DNA from: Eubacteriales bacterium
GTDB taxonomy: Bacteria; Bacillota; Clostridia; Lachnospirales; Lachnospiraceae
Direction of reading: 5' to 3'
Assembly (NCBI GenBank): GCA_030536855.1
Contig: JAUNPK010000020.1
Coordinates: 1 to 54,039, forward strand
DNA: 54,039 nt
In this document: positions 17,060-26,614 of the stretch, one piece after another
Position numbering within the stretch: position 1 is the first letter of the stretch
How the letters are laid out: each line of letters starts with the position of its first letter
The notes under the pieces: model-generated
Told to the model about the DNA's origin: nothing
Database searches by the model: none
Seen by the model: the letters and a program-made list of their open reading frames with translations, nothing else
Program-made: the position numbers and the translations under genes

Positions 17060-18319
17060 ATGAAGGCAGTCGGTTTAATAACAGAATATAATCCAATGCA
17101 TAACGGACATTTATATCATATCAGTGAAGCAAAAAAAATTTCAGGCGCTGATTTGACAATTGCTGTTATGAGCGGAAATTATGTTCAAAGAGGTGAACCT
17201 TCCATAATCGATAAATATAGCAAAACAAAAATTGCAATGGAGTCAGGAATAGATCTTGTAATAGAACTTCCGGCGGTGTACAGTCTTTTAAGCGCAGAGG
17301 GTTTTGCAAAAGGCGCTGTTGGAATATGTAATCATTTATATGTTGATTCAATTGTTTTCGGAAGTGAGTCGGGGGATATTAATCAATTGGACTGTATTGC
17401 ATCCCTTCTGGTAAATGAATCCGAAGAATTTAAAGAAATAGTAAGAAAATATTCTTCACAGGGAGAATCTTATGCGTCATCAAGACAACTGGCAGTTAAA
17501 TCAATACTTGGTGAACAATACTCTTCTTTATTGTCAGATTCCAATAATATTCTTGGAATTGAATATTTAAAAGCTGTTAAAACACTCAAATACGACATAA
17601 AAACATATACAATAAAAAGGGAAGGTTCCGAATACAACGATGAAAATATTAACAAATGCAACTATTCCAGTGCAACATCAATACGAAATATAATTTTAAA
17701 TCCCCAGTACACTCATGAGAATATTGTTAATACAATAAAAAATAATGTTCCCAATTCATTATTAAACTATATCAATGAAAGCTTCAAACCTGTTGCCCTT
17801 TCTGATTATTCAGATATTTTATCTTACAGGCTTACAATGCTCCTTAAAGAAAGCGAATATAATAAGGACTCATTTTTTGAAATACTAAGTAAATATCCTG
17901 ATGTTAACCGTGATATTTCAAATGCAGTTTTTAACCAGTCTTACAGTGTTATTTCCGGAAAAAATGTATGGGATTACGAAGCTTTTGCCGCAAATATACG
18001 AAGTAAAAATATTGCATTATCAAGAGTAAAGCGTATATTAATGAGATTAATCCTTGGATTGGATAACAATGCATTAGAATTTTATAAAGATGTACCTTAT
18101 ATAAGAATACTGGGATTTAATAATAAAGGCAGGCAGTATCTGTCTGAATTAAAGAAAAAAACAGATATTCCATTAATAATAAAAACAGCAGATTATAAAA
18201 AACTTTTAAACTATGAATTCAACTGCTGTAACATTTATAATAATATTGTTTATTCCAAATATAAAACTATATTAAGCAACGAATATAATTCAGGACCTGT
18301 AATCATAGATAAAACTTAA
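17060..18319 (+). CDS. tmcAL: tRNA(Met) cytidine acetate ligase TmcAL (YlbM)
   Basis: TmcAL acetylates the wobble cytidine of elongator tRNA-Met (ac4C34) using acetate and ATP. The 419-residue protein has the nucleotidyltransferase-like N-terminus VGLITEYNPMHNGHLYH with the HxGH-type motif at residues 14-17, then VMSGNYVQRGEPSI and the long less conserved tail typical of the family. It is one of only two plus-strand genes and is divergent from pta. Use of acetate as substrate makes its position next to pta-ackA noteworthy, though this may be chance. No convincing promoter was found in the 190 bases upstream; a GAGG-containing ribosome site is present. Confidence 0.93.
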   Translation: MKAVGLITEYNPMHNGHLYHISEAKKISGADLTIAVMSGNYVQRGEPSIIDKYSKTKIAMESGIDLVIELPAVYSLLSAEGFAKGAVGICNHLYVDSIVFGSESGDINQLDCIASLLVNESEEFKEIVRKYSSQGESYASSRQLAVKSILGEQYSSLLSDSNNILGIEYLKAVKTLKYDIKTYTIKREGSEYNDENINKCNYSSATSIRNIILNPQYTHENIVNTIKNNVPNSLLNYINESFKPVALSDYSDILSYRLTMLLKESEYNKDSFFEILSKYPDVNRDISNAVFNQSYSVISGKNVWDYEAFAANIRSKNIALSRVKRILMRLILGLDNNALEFYKDVPYIRILGFNNKGRQYLSELKKKTDIPLIIKTADYKKLLNYEFNCCNIYNNIVYSKYKTILSNEYNSGPVIIDKT

Positions 18320-18338
18320 TCCGGTTATTTAAAAATAA

Positions 18339-18375
18339 ATTTCGTCTTCGAAACTCCAGCGCCGCCGGGCGCACA
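18339..18375. other. Short GC-rich palindromic patch
   Basis: Between the tmcAL stop and the shared terminator lies a small GC-rich stretch in otherwise AT-rich DNA. It contains TTCGAA and the hairpin GCGCC-GCCG-GGCGC (18359-18372). It does not look like coding sequence or a normal terminator. Origin unknown; possibly a REP-like or decayed mobile fragment. Confidence 0.45.
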
Positions 18376-18378
18376 TAT

Positions 18379-18440
18379 AAAAAGCCACACATTAAACTCC
18401 AAACAGATCATTATCTGTAACAGTTTATGTGTGACTTTTT
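18379..18440. terminator. Bidirectional terminator between tmcAL and the DUF711 gene
   Basis: A long hairpin: AAAAAG/CTTTTT, CACACA/TGTGTG and TAAACT/AGTTTA stacked with one mismatch and one bulge (18379-18398 with 18422-18440), capped by an internal ACAGAT/ATCTGT stem. A-run on one side and T-run on the other allow it to serve both convergent genes. Confidence 0.88.
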
Positions 18441-18515
18441 ATTATAAGTAACTACTAAATCAATAAATACGAATATATTTATTATAAATACTGATTTATA
18501 GTGTTAATTTTAAAA

Positions 18516-19880
18516 CTAATTCTTAAAGCTGTGAATTGGTGCAGGGATTCTTCCTTTTCTGTTAATGAATGCTGAACAGTCAAATGTATTAACAGGCATT
18601 ACAGGTGCATGACCTAATAATCCTCCAAATTCCACATTATCTCCCACAGACTTTCCGATTACAGGAATAACTCTGACAGCTGTTGTCTTCTGGTTAACCA
18701 TACCAATAGCTGCTTCATCTGCAATAATTCCTGAAATAGTAGATGGGTTGGTATCTCCCGGAATCGCAATCATATCAAGGCCAACTGAACATACACATGT
18801 CATAGCCTCAAGCTTTTCTATAGTAAGTGAATTAGCCAGAACAGCATCTATCATTCCCTGATCTTCACTTACAGGAATAAATGCACCACTAAGACCACCA
18901 ACATAAGAAGATGCCATAACTCCACCCTTCTTAACCTGGTCATTAAGCATTGCAAGGGCTGCTGTTGTTCCCGGAGCTCCGGTTTTTTCAAGACCGATTT
19001 CTTCAAGAATTTCAGCAACAGAATCACCTACAGCCGGTGTCGGTGCTAAGGACAAATCAATAATTCCGAAAGGAATACCTAATCTCTTTGATGCTTCCTG
19101 TGCTACAAGCTGTCCCACTCTTGTAATTTTAAATGCAGTCTTCTTTATTGTCTCACAAAGAACTTCAAAGCTCTCTCCTCTTACGCTTTCAAGAGCATAT
19201 TTAACAACGCCCGGACCACTGACACCTACATTTATTATGGCATCCGCTTCTGTTACACCATGGAAAGCACCTGCCATAAACGGATTATCATCAGGAGCAT
19301 TGCATAAAACAACAAGCTTTGCACATCCCAGAGAATCATTATCCTTTGTGAGTTCGGCTGTCTCCTTTACAATTTCACCCATAAGTCTTACCGCATCCAT
19401 ATTAATTCCGGTCTTTGTAGAACCTACATTAACCGAACTGCATATAAATTCTGTGGATGCAAGAGCTTTCGGAATTGAACGAATTAATAATTCATCACTT
19501 TTTGTCATACCCTTTGATACAACAGCAGAATATCCTCCGATGAAATTGACTCCTACCTCACGGGCAGCTTTATCAAGAACCTTTGCAATTTTAACATAAT
19601 CATCAGGGGTTTTGCAGGCGGAAGCTCCCACAAGGGATATTGGTGTAATAGATATTCTTTTATTAACAATAGGAATACCAAATTCCTTTGAAATTTCTTC
19701 TCCAGTGGATACCAAATTCTTGGCCAATGTCGTAATCTTGTTGTAAATATTATCAATAACTACATCAAGGTTATCACTTACACAATCAAGAAGACTTATA
19801 CCCATAGTAATGGTTCTGACGTCAAGATTCTCTTTTTCAACCATTTTATTTGTTTCAGTTACTTCATATATGTTAATCAT
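18516..19880 (-). CDS. PFL-family protein (DUF711/UPF0210)
   Basis: A 454-residue member of UPF0210/DUF711, proteins with a pyruvate-formate-lyase-like barrel fold but no demonstrated enzyme activity. The family opening is present ([13 protein letters not shown]), as are [44 protein letters not shown] and [11 protein letters not shown]. There is no glycine-radical motif of true PFL. GAGG lies 8 bases before the start. It follows the small ACT protein by 71 bases on the same strand; such ACT plus DUF711 pairs recur in Firmicutes and archaea, suggesting a ligand-sensing partner, but the substrate is unknown. Confidence 0.93.
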   Translation of the reverse strand: MINIYEVTETNKMVEKENLDVRTITMGISLLDCVSDNLDVVIDNIYNKITTLAKNLVSTGEEISKEFGIPIVNKRISITPISLVGASACKTPDDYVKIAKVLDKAAREVGVNFIGGYSAVVSKGMTKSDELLIRSIPKALASTEFICSSVNVGSTKTGINMDAVRLMGEIVKETAELTKDNDSLGCAKLVVLCNAPDDNPFMAGAFHGVTEADAIINVGVSGPGVVKYALESVRGESFEVLCETIKKTAFKITRVGQLVAQEASKRLGIPFGIIDLSLAPTPAVGDSVAEILEEIGLEKTGAPGTTAALAMLNDQVKKGGVMASSYVGGLSGAFIPVSEDQGMIDAVLANSLTIEKLEAMTCVCSVGLDMIAIPGDTNPSTISGIIADEAAIGMVNQKTTAVRVIPVIGKSVGDNVEFGGLLGHAPVMPVNTFDCSAFINRKGRIPAPIHSFKN

Positions 19881-19951
19881 ATTTTCCTCATTTCTTCTAA
19901 ATAGCTTTCACGTATTTACATAACTGTCTGATGAAACATAAATCTATTCAG

Positions 19952-20224
19952 TTATATTCTATGCATCATATCGAATATTTCTTCTCTCTGGCATTTAATT
20001 GAAACTCCTATCTCTGTTCCCAGTTTATCAAGACTTTCAATTACCTCATCATAATTTTTGTTTGAACCGGAAAGGTCAACAATCATCATCATATTAAAGT
20101 ATCCTGAAACGATTGTCTGGGAAATATCAAGAATATTAATCTTTGTTTCGGCAAGGTATGTACAAACCTTTGCAATGATTCCCACAGTATCCTTTCCTAC
20201 GACTGTAATAACACACTTTTTCAT
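19952..20224 (-). CDS. ACT-domain protein (UPF0237)
   Basis: A 90-residue stand-alone ACT domain of the UPF0237 type. It begins MKKCVITVVGKDTVGIIAKVC, the glycine-containing ligand loop typical of ACT domains that bind amino acids or similar effectors. No other domain is attached, so it probably acts as a regulatory or binding subunit. AGGAGG lies just before the ATG. Its neighbour is the DUF711 protein, the usual partner of this family. Confidence 0.93.
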   Translation of the reverse strand: MKKCVITVVGKDTVGIIAKVCTYLAETKINILDISQTIVSGYFNMMMIVDLSGSNKNYDEVIESLDKLGTEIGVSIKCQREEIFDMMHRI

Positions 20225-20266
20225 AACTTCCTCCTATCTTTTTAAAGCACAAAATGTCTGACATAA

Positions 20267-21064
20267 TTAGAATTCACATACTCGGGAAGGCTCATTTCTT
20301 CTTGCAACCTCTATGTTGAAGTCACAGGATTTATAGTTATTTTCTCCCATGTCAATCTCAAGTTTTACTGTTTCATAAGCCAGTTTATCATAATTATTTT
20401 CTTTGCTTAAGTGTCCTAAGTATATACCTTTTAGGCCATCATGCAATAGTGAATTTATCATTTTTCCTGAAGTTTCATTTGACAAATGTCCTTTTTTGCC
20501 TAAAATCCGCTGCTTTAAGTAATAAGGATAACTTCCAATTTGCAACATATTCACATCATGGTTTGCTTCTACAAGCATCATGTCTGATTTATTCAAATTT
20601 TCAATTATGTAATCATCATAAAATCCCAAATCTGTGATTACTGCTGCTTTTTTATCCCCGCATCTGACTGTATAAGCTACAGGTTCGTTAGCATCGTGAG
20701 AAACCCTGAAACAATGAATTCCCAAGTCTTCAAGCTGGTAATTATTGTCAGCCTGTATTTCATTAAGAAGGTCAACAGGTATATCACCCAACGTTGAATT
20801 ATCAAGAATTCCTTTTATTGTACCTCTTGTGGAATAAATAGGTATTTCATCTTTTCTGGAAATAACCCCCAATCCTTTAATATGGTCAATGTGCTCGTGA
20901 GTAACAAGAATTGCTGCTATGTCCTTCAAACTTAAATCAATGCTGTTAAGCCCTTCTTCAATCTTTTTTCTGCTAATGCCGGCATCAATAAGAATATGAG
21001 TATTATCAGAACCTATATATATGCAATTGCCGCTGCTTCCACTGGCAATGGGCATCATTCTCAT
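20267..21064 (-). CDS. MBL-fold metallohydrolase, YycJ/WalJ type
   Basis: A 265-residue metallo-beta-lactamase-fold protein. The metal motif HEHIDHIKG is near residue 56, followed by FRVSHDANEPVAY, ITDLGFYDDYI and a late GIYLGHLSKENN histidine. It resembles YycJ/WalJ, putative 5'-3' exonucleases or hydrolases linked in some Firmicutes to the WalRK cell-wall regulon; here it stands apart from walRK. AGAGAGGT precedes the ATG. It is 22 bases after the FtsA-like gene, so cotranscription is likely. Confidence 0.88.
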   Translation of the reverse strand: MRMMPIASGSSGNCIYIGSDNTHILIDAGISRKKIEEGLNSIDLSLKDIAAILVTHEHIDHIKGLGVISRKDEIPIYSTRGTIKGILDNSTLGDIPVDLLNEIQADNNYQLEDLGIHCFRVSHDANEPVAYTVRCGDKKAAVITDLGFYDDYIIENLNKSDMMLVEANHDVNMLQIGSYPYYLKQRILGKKGHLSNETSGKMINSLLHDGLKGIYLGHLSKENNYDKLAYETVKLEIDMGENNYKSCDFNIEVARRNEPSRVCEF

Positions 21065-21086
21065 TGTATTTTACCTCTCTTGTTTC

Positions 21087-23189
21087 TTATTCCCAGTATA
21101 TATCAATAACATCTCCATCTTTTAAAGGTGAAGAATACTCAACATTGTTACCATTAACCTTTATGACAATATTTCCTTTAGGCTTTGATAAATCAAATTC
21201 ATAAAACAGGAAAAGATCTGCAACCATATATGACGGCTTACCTGTTAAAGTTACAGGTGTCTTATTGGCAATAACACCAATAGCAATATTATGTTCAGCC
21301 TTTATTTCTGTCTTAACCTCATCTGTATCAGTTTTGAGATCTTCCTTTTCTGTAATCTCAGAACTATTATCTTTCTCTTCTGTATGCTGTTCATCATATA
21401 TGTCTTCAACAGAAACAGATAAACTTTCCATATCAATAGCATGAGTTTTAACAGAAAAATTCTCATATACTCTGGTATTATGATCTGCTTCCTCATTATT
21501 AACATAGATATCAAATCCTGTAATATCATAATCAAGGAATTCAAATAGTTGTTTTACCGTATAGAAACTTTCCATACGGATATTATCACCATTATGTATG
21601 TCGTAGAACTCAGACTTAAGTTCCCCATTAACATAAGCAAATCTTGGACATACTACCTTCTTATCATTAACAACAAATGATATTGTGGAATTAAATTCTT
21701 CAAGCTGACCTATTGTAATACTTGCCACTTCTCCCACTGTAGACTCTACCACTTCAATTATATCGTTTTGTTCAATTGGAGTGTTAAGATTTGCATTTTT
21801 GTTATTAAGTTTAATGACAGCACCCTCACCCGGAGTACCCCTCACAAGTCTTGTTTTTCCGTTAACGGTAAATTTTAATTCAGCACCACGTCTTGGAAAT
21901 AGCTTTTCATTAGGATATCCAATCTGCATTACAGCATCAAATACTGTCAGCTTATTGTTGTCATAAAGTTTAACTCTCTCATTATTAACATGAACAAATA
22001 CAAAGTTGTTCTTCTGGGTATAATAATTGGTACATATACCTACCGGTGTAACATATAAGGAATCCTTTTTGAAGTTTTCCACATCAAAATCTACGGATGT
22101 TAAAACCTCTTCGCCCCTGACAGCAACTCTTTCTTTTGGAATACCAAGATACTCTGCCAGATGTAAAGTGTAAGAAGGCATTTTTCCGCCTCCACCTACA
22201 ACAAACACTGCGTTAACAGGTTTTCCACCATTAAGTTCTTTTATTTTTTCAGAAGTTTCTTTTGCCATAACTTTGATTGATTCGTCAGCAAGCTTTTGAA
22301 CCTCCTCTGCCTGGACTTTCTGTGTAAGTCCCATTATATCCTTAAATGTAACAAGTCCTTTCTTTTTGGAACTTGCTGAAATCTTAATCTTCTCTGCGGT
22401 ATTAAAGTCTACAAGATAATTCTTCGCAATTTGTTCGGTAATCTCATCTCCGGCATAAGGAATCATTCCATAGGCAATTATACTGCCATCCTTTGTAAGA
22501 CATATATCCGATGTTCCTGCGCCTACATCCACCAAACCTATATTAAGAAGTCTATATTGTTCGGGAATTGCTATATTCATTGCAGCTATTGGCTCCAATG
22601 TAAGAGACGCAACGTGAAGTCCTGCATATTCAACAGCTTCATAAAGGCCATCAACTACCTCTTCAGGTAAAAATGTAGCTATTAGTTCCACAGCTATTTT
22701 GGTAGCTTTATGTCCTTCAAGATTATTAATATCATATCCGTTAAGCTTATATCTTACAGGAGTGTTTCCCACGCAGTAAAAATGCACCTCTCCACTGTTC
22801 TGGTTAATCTCCTTATGAGCATTTTCAACAGCAAGAAGATTCAAAGAATAAATATTTTCTTGATTCACCCTTGTTTCTGTCTCAAATTCTACCTCAGCCT
22901 CAGAGTTAATTGTTCTTAAAACTCGTCCCGCAGCAGCAATACATACATCGCTTAATTGGATATCAAGTTGTTTCTCTAATGCAATTTTAACTTTTCTTAT
23001 GGTGTCTCCAACCTTGTATATATCGTGTATCTGTCCGTCAAGCATAGCTCTTGTCTCATGCTGCTGCTCCGCCATTGCAACCACCTTGAATCTGTCTTTT
23101 TCAAAATGGCCTACAACACCAACGATATTTCTTGTTCCTATATCAAGACCAAATACAAGATTTATATTAGCGTTAAGTACTTTTTCCAT
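21087..23189 (-). CDS. Long FtsA-like actin-fold ATPase with C-terminal beta-grasp-like repeats
   Basis: A 700-residue protein. Residues ~12-400 form an FtsA-type actin-like ATPase: GLDIGTRNIVG (phosphate 1, about 14), an inserted 1C-like region (about 85-165), LVDVGAGTSDIC (phosphate 2, about 219) and VFVVGGGGKMPS (adenosine, about 328). This is followed by ~300 residues not found in classical FtsA. They contain three recurring strand-turn motifs, PIEQNDIIEVVE (471-482), YDIHNGDNIRME (529-540) and PLKDGDVIDIYW (688-699), like the end of ThiS/ubiquitin-type beta-grasp domains, with an acidic linker at ~598-632. The membrane-targeting amphipathic helix of FtsA is absent. It has its own promoter and heads a set with the metallohydrolase, ACT and DUF711 genes. 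No ftsZ is nearby; its cellular role is unknown. Confidence 0.82.
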   Translation of the reverse strand: MEKVLNANINLVFGLDIGTRNIVGVVGHFEKDRFKVVAMAEQQHETRAMLDGQIHDIYKVGDTIRKVKIALEKQLDIQLSDVCIAAAGRVLRTINSEAEVEFETETRVNQENIYSLNLLAVENAHKEINQNSGEVHFYCVGNTPVRYKLNGYDINNLEGHKATKIAVELIATFLPEEVVDGLYEAVEYAGLHVASLTLEPIAAMNIAIPEQYRLLNIGLVDVGAGTSDICLTKDGSIIAYGMIPYAGDEITEQIAKNYLVDFNTAEKIKISASSKKKGLVTFKDIMGLTQKVQAEEVQKLADESIKVMAKETSEKIKELNGGKPVNAVFVVGGGGKMPSYTLHLAEYLGIPKERVAVRGEEVLTSVDFDVENFKKDSLYVTPVGICTNYYTQKNNFVFVHVNNERVKLYDNNKLTVFDAVMQIGYPNEKLFPRRGAELKFTVNGKTRLVRGTPGEGAVIKLNNKNANLNTPIEQNDIIEVVESTVGEVASITIGQLEEFNSTISFVVNDKKVVCPRFAYVNGELKSEFYDIHNGDNIRMESFYTVKQLFEFLDYDITGFDIYVNNEEADHNTRVYENFSVKTHAIDMESLSVSVEDIYDEQHTEEKDNSSEITEKEDLKTDTDEVKTEIKAEHNIAIGVIANKTPVTLTGKPSYMVADLFLFYEFDLSKPKGNIVIKVNGNNVEYSSPLKDGDVIDIYWE

Positions 23190-23244
23190 AATAATCTCCG
23201 TTCCTGCATCGTAACTTAATTATATATAAATACATACATTTATA

Positions 23245-23273
23245 ACTATAGCATATATAAGGTTATTCCTCAA
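23245..23273 (-). promoter_or_regulatory. Sigma-A promoter of the FtsA-like gene
   Basis: TTGAGG (23268-23273) and TATAGT (23245-23250) on the minus strand with a 17-base spacer, starting at the coaE stop codon. Confidence 0.65.
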
Positions 23274-23274
23274 A

Positions 23275-23865
23275 CTAATTGTTGAGAAGCTTCCTTACGG
23301 TTTCAAAGGTAGTCTCAGGGTCTTTGCTGTTGTCAATAACATAATCCACATTTTCTTTGAACTCCTCATCACTTTTTTGAGAGGCAAATATACCGTCAAT
23401 TTTTTCATCACTGTAATTTCTTGATAACTTCAGTCTTTCTCTTCTAATATTCTCAGATGCGGTTATATACCAGGTTTCATCACAGAACACATCATAATGT
23501 TCCTCTAAAAGCAATGCACATTCAACAAATGTATAATCAAACTTATTTTCTATTTTATTACCGGTTACCCTCTTTATAATTTCCTGTTTAACCATAGGAT
23601 GGATAATACTGTTAAGAGCCAGTCTTTTTCTATCATTTTTGAATAGTATATCAGCAAGCATTTTTTTATTTACAGATTTATCCTCATTGAGGATATCCTC
23701 ACCAAAAAGATCCAGAATACTGTTATAAGCTTTGCTTCCTATATTGTACATACCTTTAGCTACATCATCGGCTTTTATAATATCACAGTTGTAATTTTGG
23801 GAAAGCATATCTAACACCATAGACTTACCGCTTCCCACACCTCCGGTTATTCCAATTGTTTTCAT
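23275..23865 (-). CDS. coaE: Dephospho-CoA kinase
   Basis: Catalyses the last step of coenzyme A synthesis, ATP-dependent phosphorylation of dephospho-CoA. The 196 residues begin with the P-loop GITGGVGSGKS (residues 4-14), then the substrate motif IIKADDVAKGMY and the lid-region RRERLKLSRN. It starts 18 bases after the polA stop codon; a weak GGA ribosome site suggests translation coupled to polA. The polA-coaE order is common in Firmicutes. Confidence 0.95.
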   Translation of the reverse strand: MKTIGITGGVGSGKSMVLDMLSQNYNCDIIKADDVAKGMYNIGSKAYNSILDLFGEDILNEDKSVNKKMLADILFKNDRKRLALNSIIHPMVKQEIIKRVTGNKIENKFDYTFVECALLLEEHYDVFCDETWYITASENIRRERLKLSRNYSDEKIDGIFASQKSDEEFKENVDYVIDNSKDPETTFETVRKLLNN

Positions 23866-23883
23866 ATGTCCATCACACTGTTA

Positions 23884-26574
23884 TCAGTGCGCCTCCAACC
23901 AGTTATTTCCCTGCTTTAAATCAATCTCTAAAGGAACCCTTAACTGAGCAGCTTCCTTCATACTTTGGGTAAGGATTGCCCTTACGGTATCAATTTCATC
24001 AATGGCGGTTTCTACCAAAAGCTCATCATGTACCTGCAGAATCAATCTTGATTTTAATTGTTCTTCTCTCAGGCGTTCATGCACTTTTATCATAGCAAGT
24101 TTTATTATATCTGCAGCAGTACCCTGAATAGGTGCGTTCATTGCCACACGCTCTCCAAAGGAGCGCTGCATAAAATTTCCTGATGATAACTCAGGTATTT
24201 CTCTTCTTCTGTTAAACATAGTAAGGGAATATCCCTTGGATTTAGCCGATTCAACCAGTCCGTCAATGTACGCTTTTATTGAGGGATAAGTTTGAAAATA
24301 TTTTTCAATATATTCATTAGCTTCCTTCCTTGATATGCTTAAATCCTGACTGAGTCCGAAAGAGCTCATTCCGTATATAATGCCAAAATTAACAGCTTTT
24401 GCATTTCTTCTCTGTATTTCTGTAACCTCATCAAGAGGTGTATTAAATACCTGGGATGCTGTGACTCTGTGTATATCGGCAGAAGAATTATATGCTTCTA
24501 TAAGTTTTTCATCCCCTGACATATGGGCAAGAATCCTTAATTCAATCTGGGAATAATCCGCATCAAGAAATACAAATCCATCCTCAGGGATAAATACTTT
24601 TCTGATATTTTTTCCCATTTCCATTCGAATAGGAATATTCTGCAGATTAGGCTCCGTGCTGCTGATACGTCCTGTGGCAGTAATTGTCTGATTAAATGTG
24701 CTGTGTATTCTGTTATAATTATCAATATACGGAACAAGACCGTCTGCATAGGTAGACTTTAACTTTGCAAATTGTCTGTATTCAAGTATCTTCTTAACAA
24801 ACGGATAATCAGGAGCAAGTTTGTCAAGGACATCAGCCGCAGTGGAATATCCGCTCTTCGTTTTCTTTCCATTAGGCATACCCAGCTCTTCAAACAGAAC
24901 AACTCCCAACTGCTTGGGTGAATTAATATTAAACTCATGTCCTGCTTCTTCATATATCTGTTTTTCAAGTAATTCAATTTTCTTGCCAAGAAGGATTGAA
25001 TACTCATTAAGAGCATGTTTATCAACCTTTATTCCGTATTTTTCCATATCATACAGAACAAAAATAAGAGGCATTTCAATTTGTTCGTACAGTTCATACA
25101 TATTTTCATCCTTAAGTCTGTCAATAATAAGCCCTGCACATTTCATATTTACGTAACTGTTAAGACATGAAAGTTTCAAAATATTTTCATCCTCATCATT
25201 AAAAGCTTCGGAAAGCGTCTTCTTCCCTATCAACTCAGAACGTGAAGGAAGCATTATCCCTAAATATTCTCTTGACAAAGCTTCAAAGTCATATCTTTCA
25301 TTATTGGGATGTATAAGATATGCTGCAACTGCCATATCAGCAAAGGATTTTTCAGATATTTCACTGTAAAATGTATTACTGTTATAAGAATCATCCCTTT
25401 CAAAAACAGAAAGAGAGTCCTTTAAATTGTCTATTATTATATTTCTTTCACTGCTTATTTGGGAAAGCTCAACGATTTTTCCTCTAAGATAATCTTCTGA
25501 TACAAATCCTCCCACAGGAATATAATAAATATCTTCTTCTGAATATGACAAAGACACACCGTATAAATTCCTGTCAGCAATTATAGACAGGCCAACCTTC
25601 CCGCCGTTCCTTATAACTTGAGATGCTTTATTAAAGACATTCTCCACTTCATTAAAGGAATTAAGCTGCGTAAAGAATGCATAACATTCAGGATCTTTTT
25701 TCACATCAGACTCAAATCTCTTTAACATATTTTTGAAGTCATAACGTTTAAATAATTCATAAGAATCCGCATTAAAGAAGCCTTCCGTTCTCGAATTATT
25801 AATATCAAAATCAATATCCACATCAGTTTTGATTTCAGATAAAAATCTTGAAAGCTTTATCTGCTCAATATTATTGCTGATGGACTCTTTTGCTTTTGGA
25901 GGCTTTATTTCCTCCAAATGTTCAAATACATTATCAAGGCTATGATATGTGGCGATAATTGACGTTGCGGTTTTGGGTCCTATACCGGGTGCCCCCGGAA
26001 TATTATCTGATGTATCCCCCATTAGAGCTTTAACGTCAATAAATTCTTTCGGAGTAACTCCATATAATTCCATAACATCTTTTGGATAGTAATCTTCTAC
26101 TTCTGTAACACCTTTTTTTGTCTTGGGAATTCTTATTTTTATCAAATCATCTGCCAGCTGAAGTAAATCTCTGTCTCCTGATATAATGGAAACACTTATT
26201 CCGTCACCGGCAGATTTTTTGGCAATTGTTCCTAAAATATCATCTGCTTCAAAGCCTTCTTTTTCTACCACATTAATCCCCATAGATTTCAGAAGTTCCT
26301 TCATAAGAGGAACCTGCTGTTTTAATTCAGGAAGCATAGGCTTTCTTGTGCCTTTATAGCCTTCAAAAGTCTTATGTCTGAATGTGGGGGCACTTAAATC
26401 AAAAGCAACCGTAATATAATCCGGATGCTCCTCATCGATAAATTTAAACATAATGTTAAGAAATCCGTACATGGCATTGGTATGGATTCCTTCACTGTTA
26501 GTTAAATCCGGTATTCCGTAAAAAGCTCTGTTGAGTATACTATGACCATCTATGAGCATCAATTTTTCAGACAT
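23884..26574 (-). CDS. polA: DNA polymerase I
   Basis: DNA polymerase I fills gaps and removes RNA primers. The start is ATG 26574 (MSEKLMLIDGHSILNRAFYG) with GGGAGGAA upstream, giving 896 residues; a reading from 26592 lacks support. Domains: 5'-3' exonuclease (about 1-290, with DGHSILNRAFYG and GDTSDNIPGAPGIGPKTA), a 3'-5' exonuclease-like domain (about 300-480) in which the FDTET metal motif is replaced (LSIIADRNL), so proofreading is probably lost as in other Gram-positive PolA, and the polymerase domain with DADYSQIELRILAHMS, the O-helix RRNAKAVNFGIIYGMS and QVHDELLVE. Confidence 0.96.
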   Translation of the reverse strand: MSEKLMLIDGHSILNRAFYGIPDLTNSEGIHTNAMYGFLNIMFKFIDEEHPDYITVAFDLSAPTFRHKTFEGYKGTRKPMLPELKQQVPLMKELLKSMGINVVEKEGFEADDILGTIAKKSAGDGISVSIISGDRDLLQLADDLIKIRIPKTKKGVTEVEDYYPKDVMELYGVTPKEFIDVKALMGDTSDNIPGAPGIGPKTATSIIATYHSLDNVFEHLEEIKPPKAKESISNNIEQIKLSRFLSEIKTDVDIDFDINNSRTEGFFNADSYELFKRYDFKNMLKRFESDVKKDPECYAFFTQLNSFNEVENVFNKASQVIRNGGKVGLSIIADRNLYGVSLSYSEEDIYYIPVGGFVSEDYLRGKIVELSQISSERNIIIDNLKDSLSVFERDDSYNSNTFYSEISEKSFADMAVAAYLIHPNNERYDFEALSREYLGIMLPSRSELIGKKTLSEAFNDEDENILKLSCLNSYVNMKCAGLIIDRLKDENMYELYEQIEMPLIFVLYDMEKYGIKVDKHALNEYSILLGKKIELLEKQIYEEAGHEFNINSPKQLGVVLFEELGMPNGKKTKSGYSTAADVLDKLAPDYPFVKKILEYRQFAKLKSTYADGLVPYIDNYNRIHSTFNQTITATGRISSTEPNLQNIPIRMEMGKNIRKVFIPEDGFVFLDADYSQIELRILAHMSGDEKLIEAYNSSADIHRVTASQVFNTPLDEVTEIQRRNAKAVNFGIIYGMSSFGLSQDLSISRKEANEYIEKYFQTYPSIKAYIDGLVESAKSKGYSLTMFNRRREIPELSSGNFMQRSFGERVAMNAPIQGTAADIIKLAMIKVHERLREEQLKSRLILQVHDELLVETAIDEIDTVRAILTQSMKEAAQLRVPLEIDLKQGNNWLEAH

Positions 26575-26614
26575 AATTTCCTCCCAATTCAATTACAATA
26601 ATAATGCAGATTAA

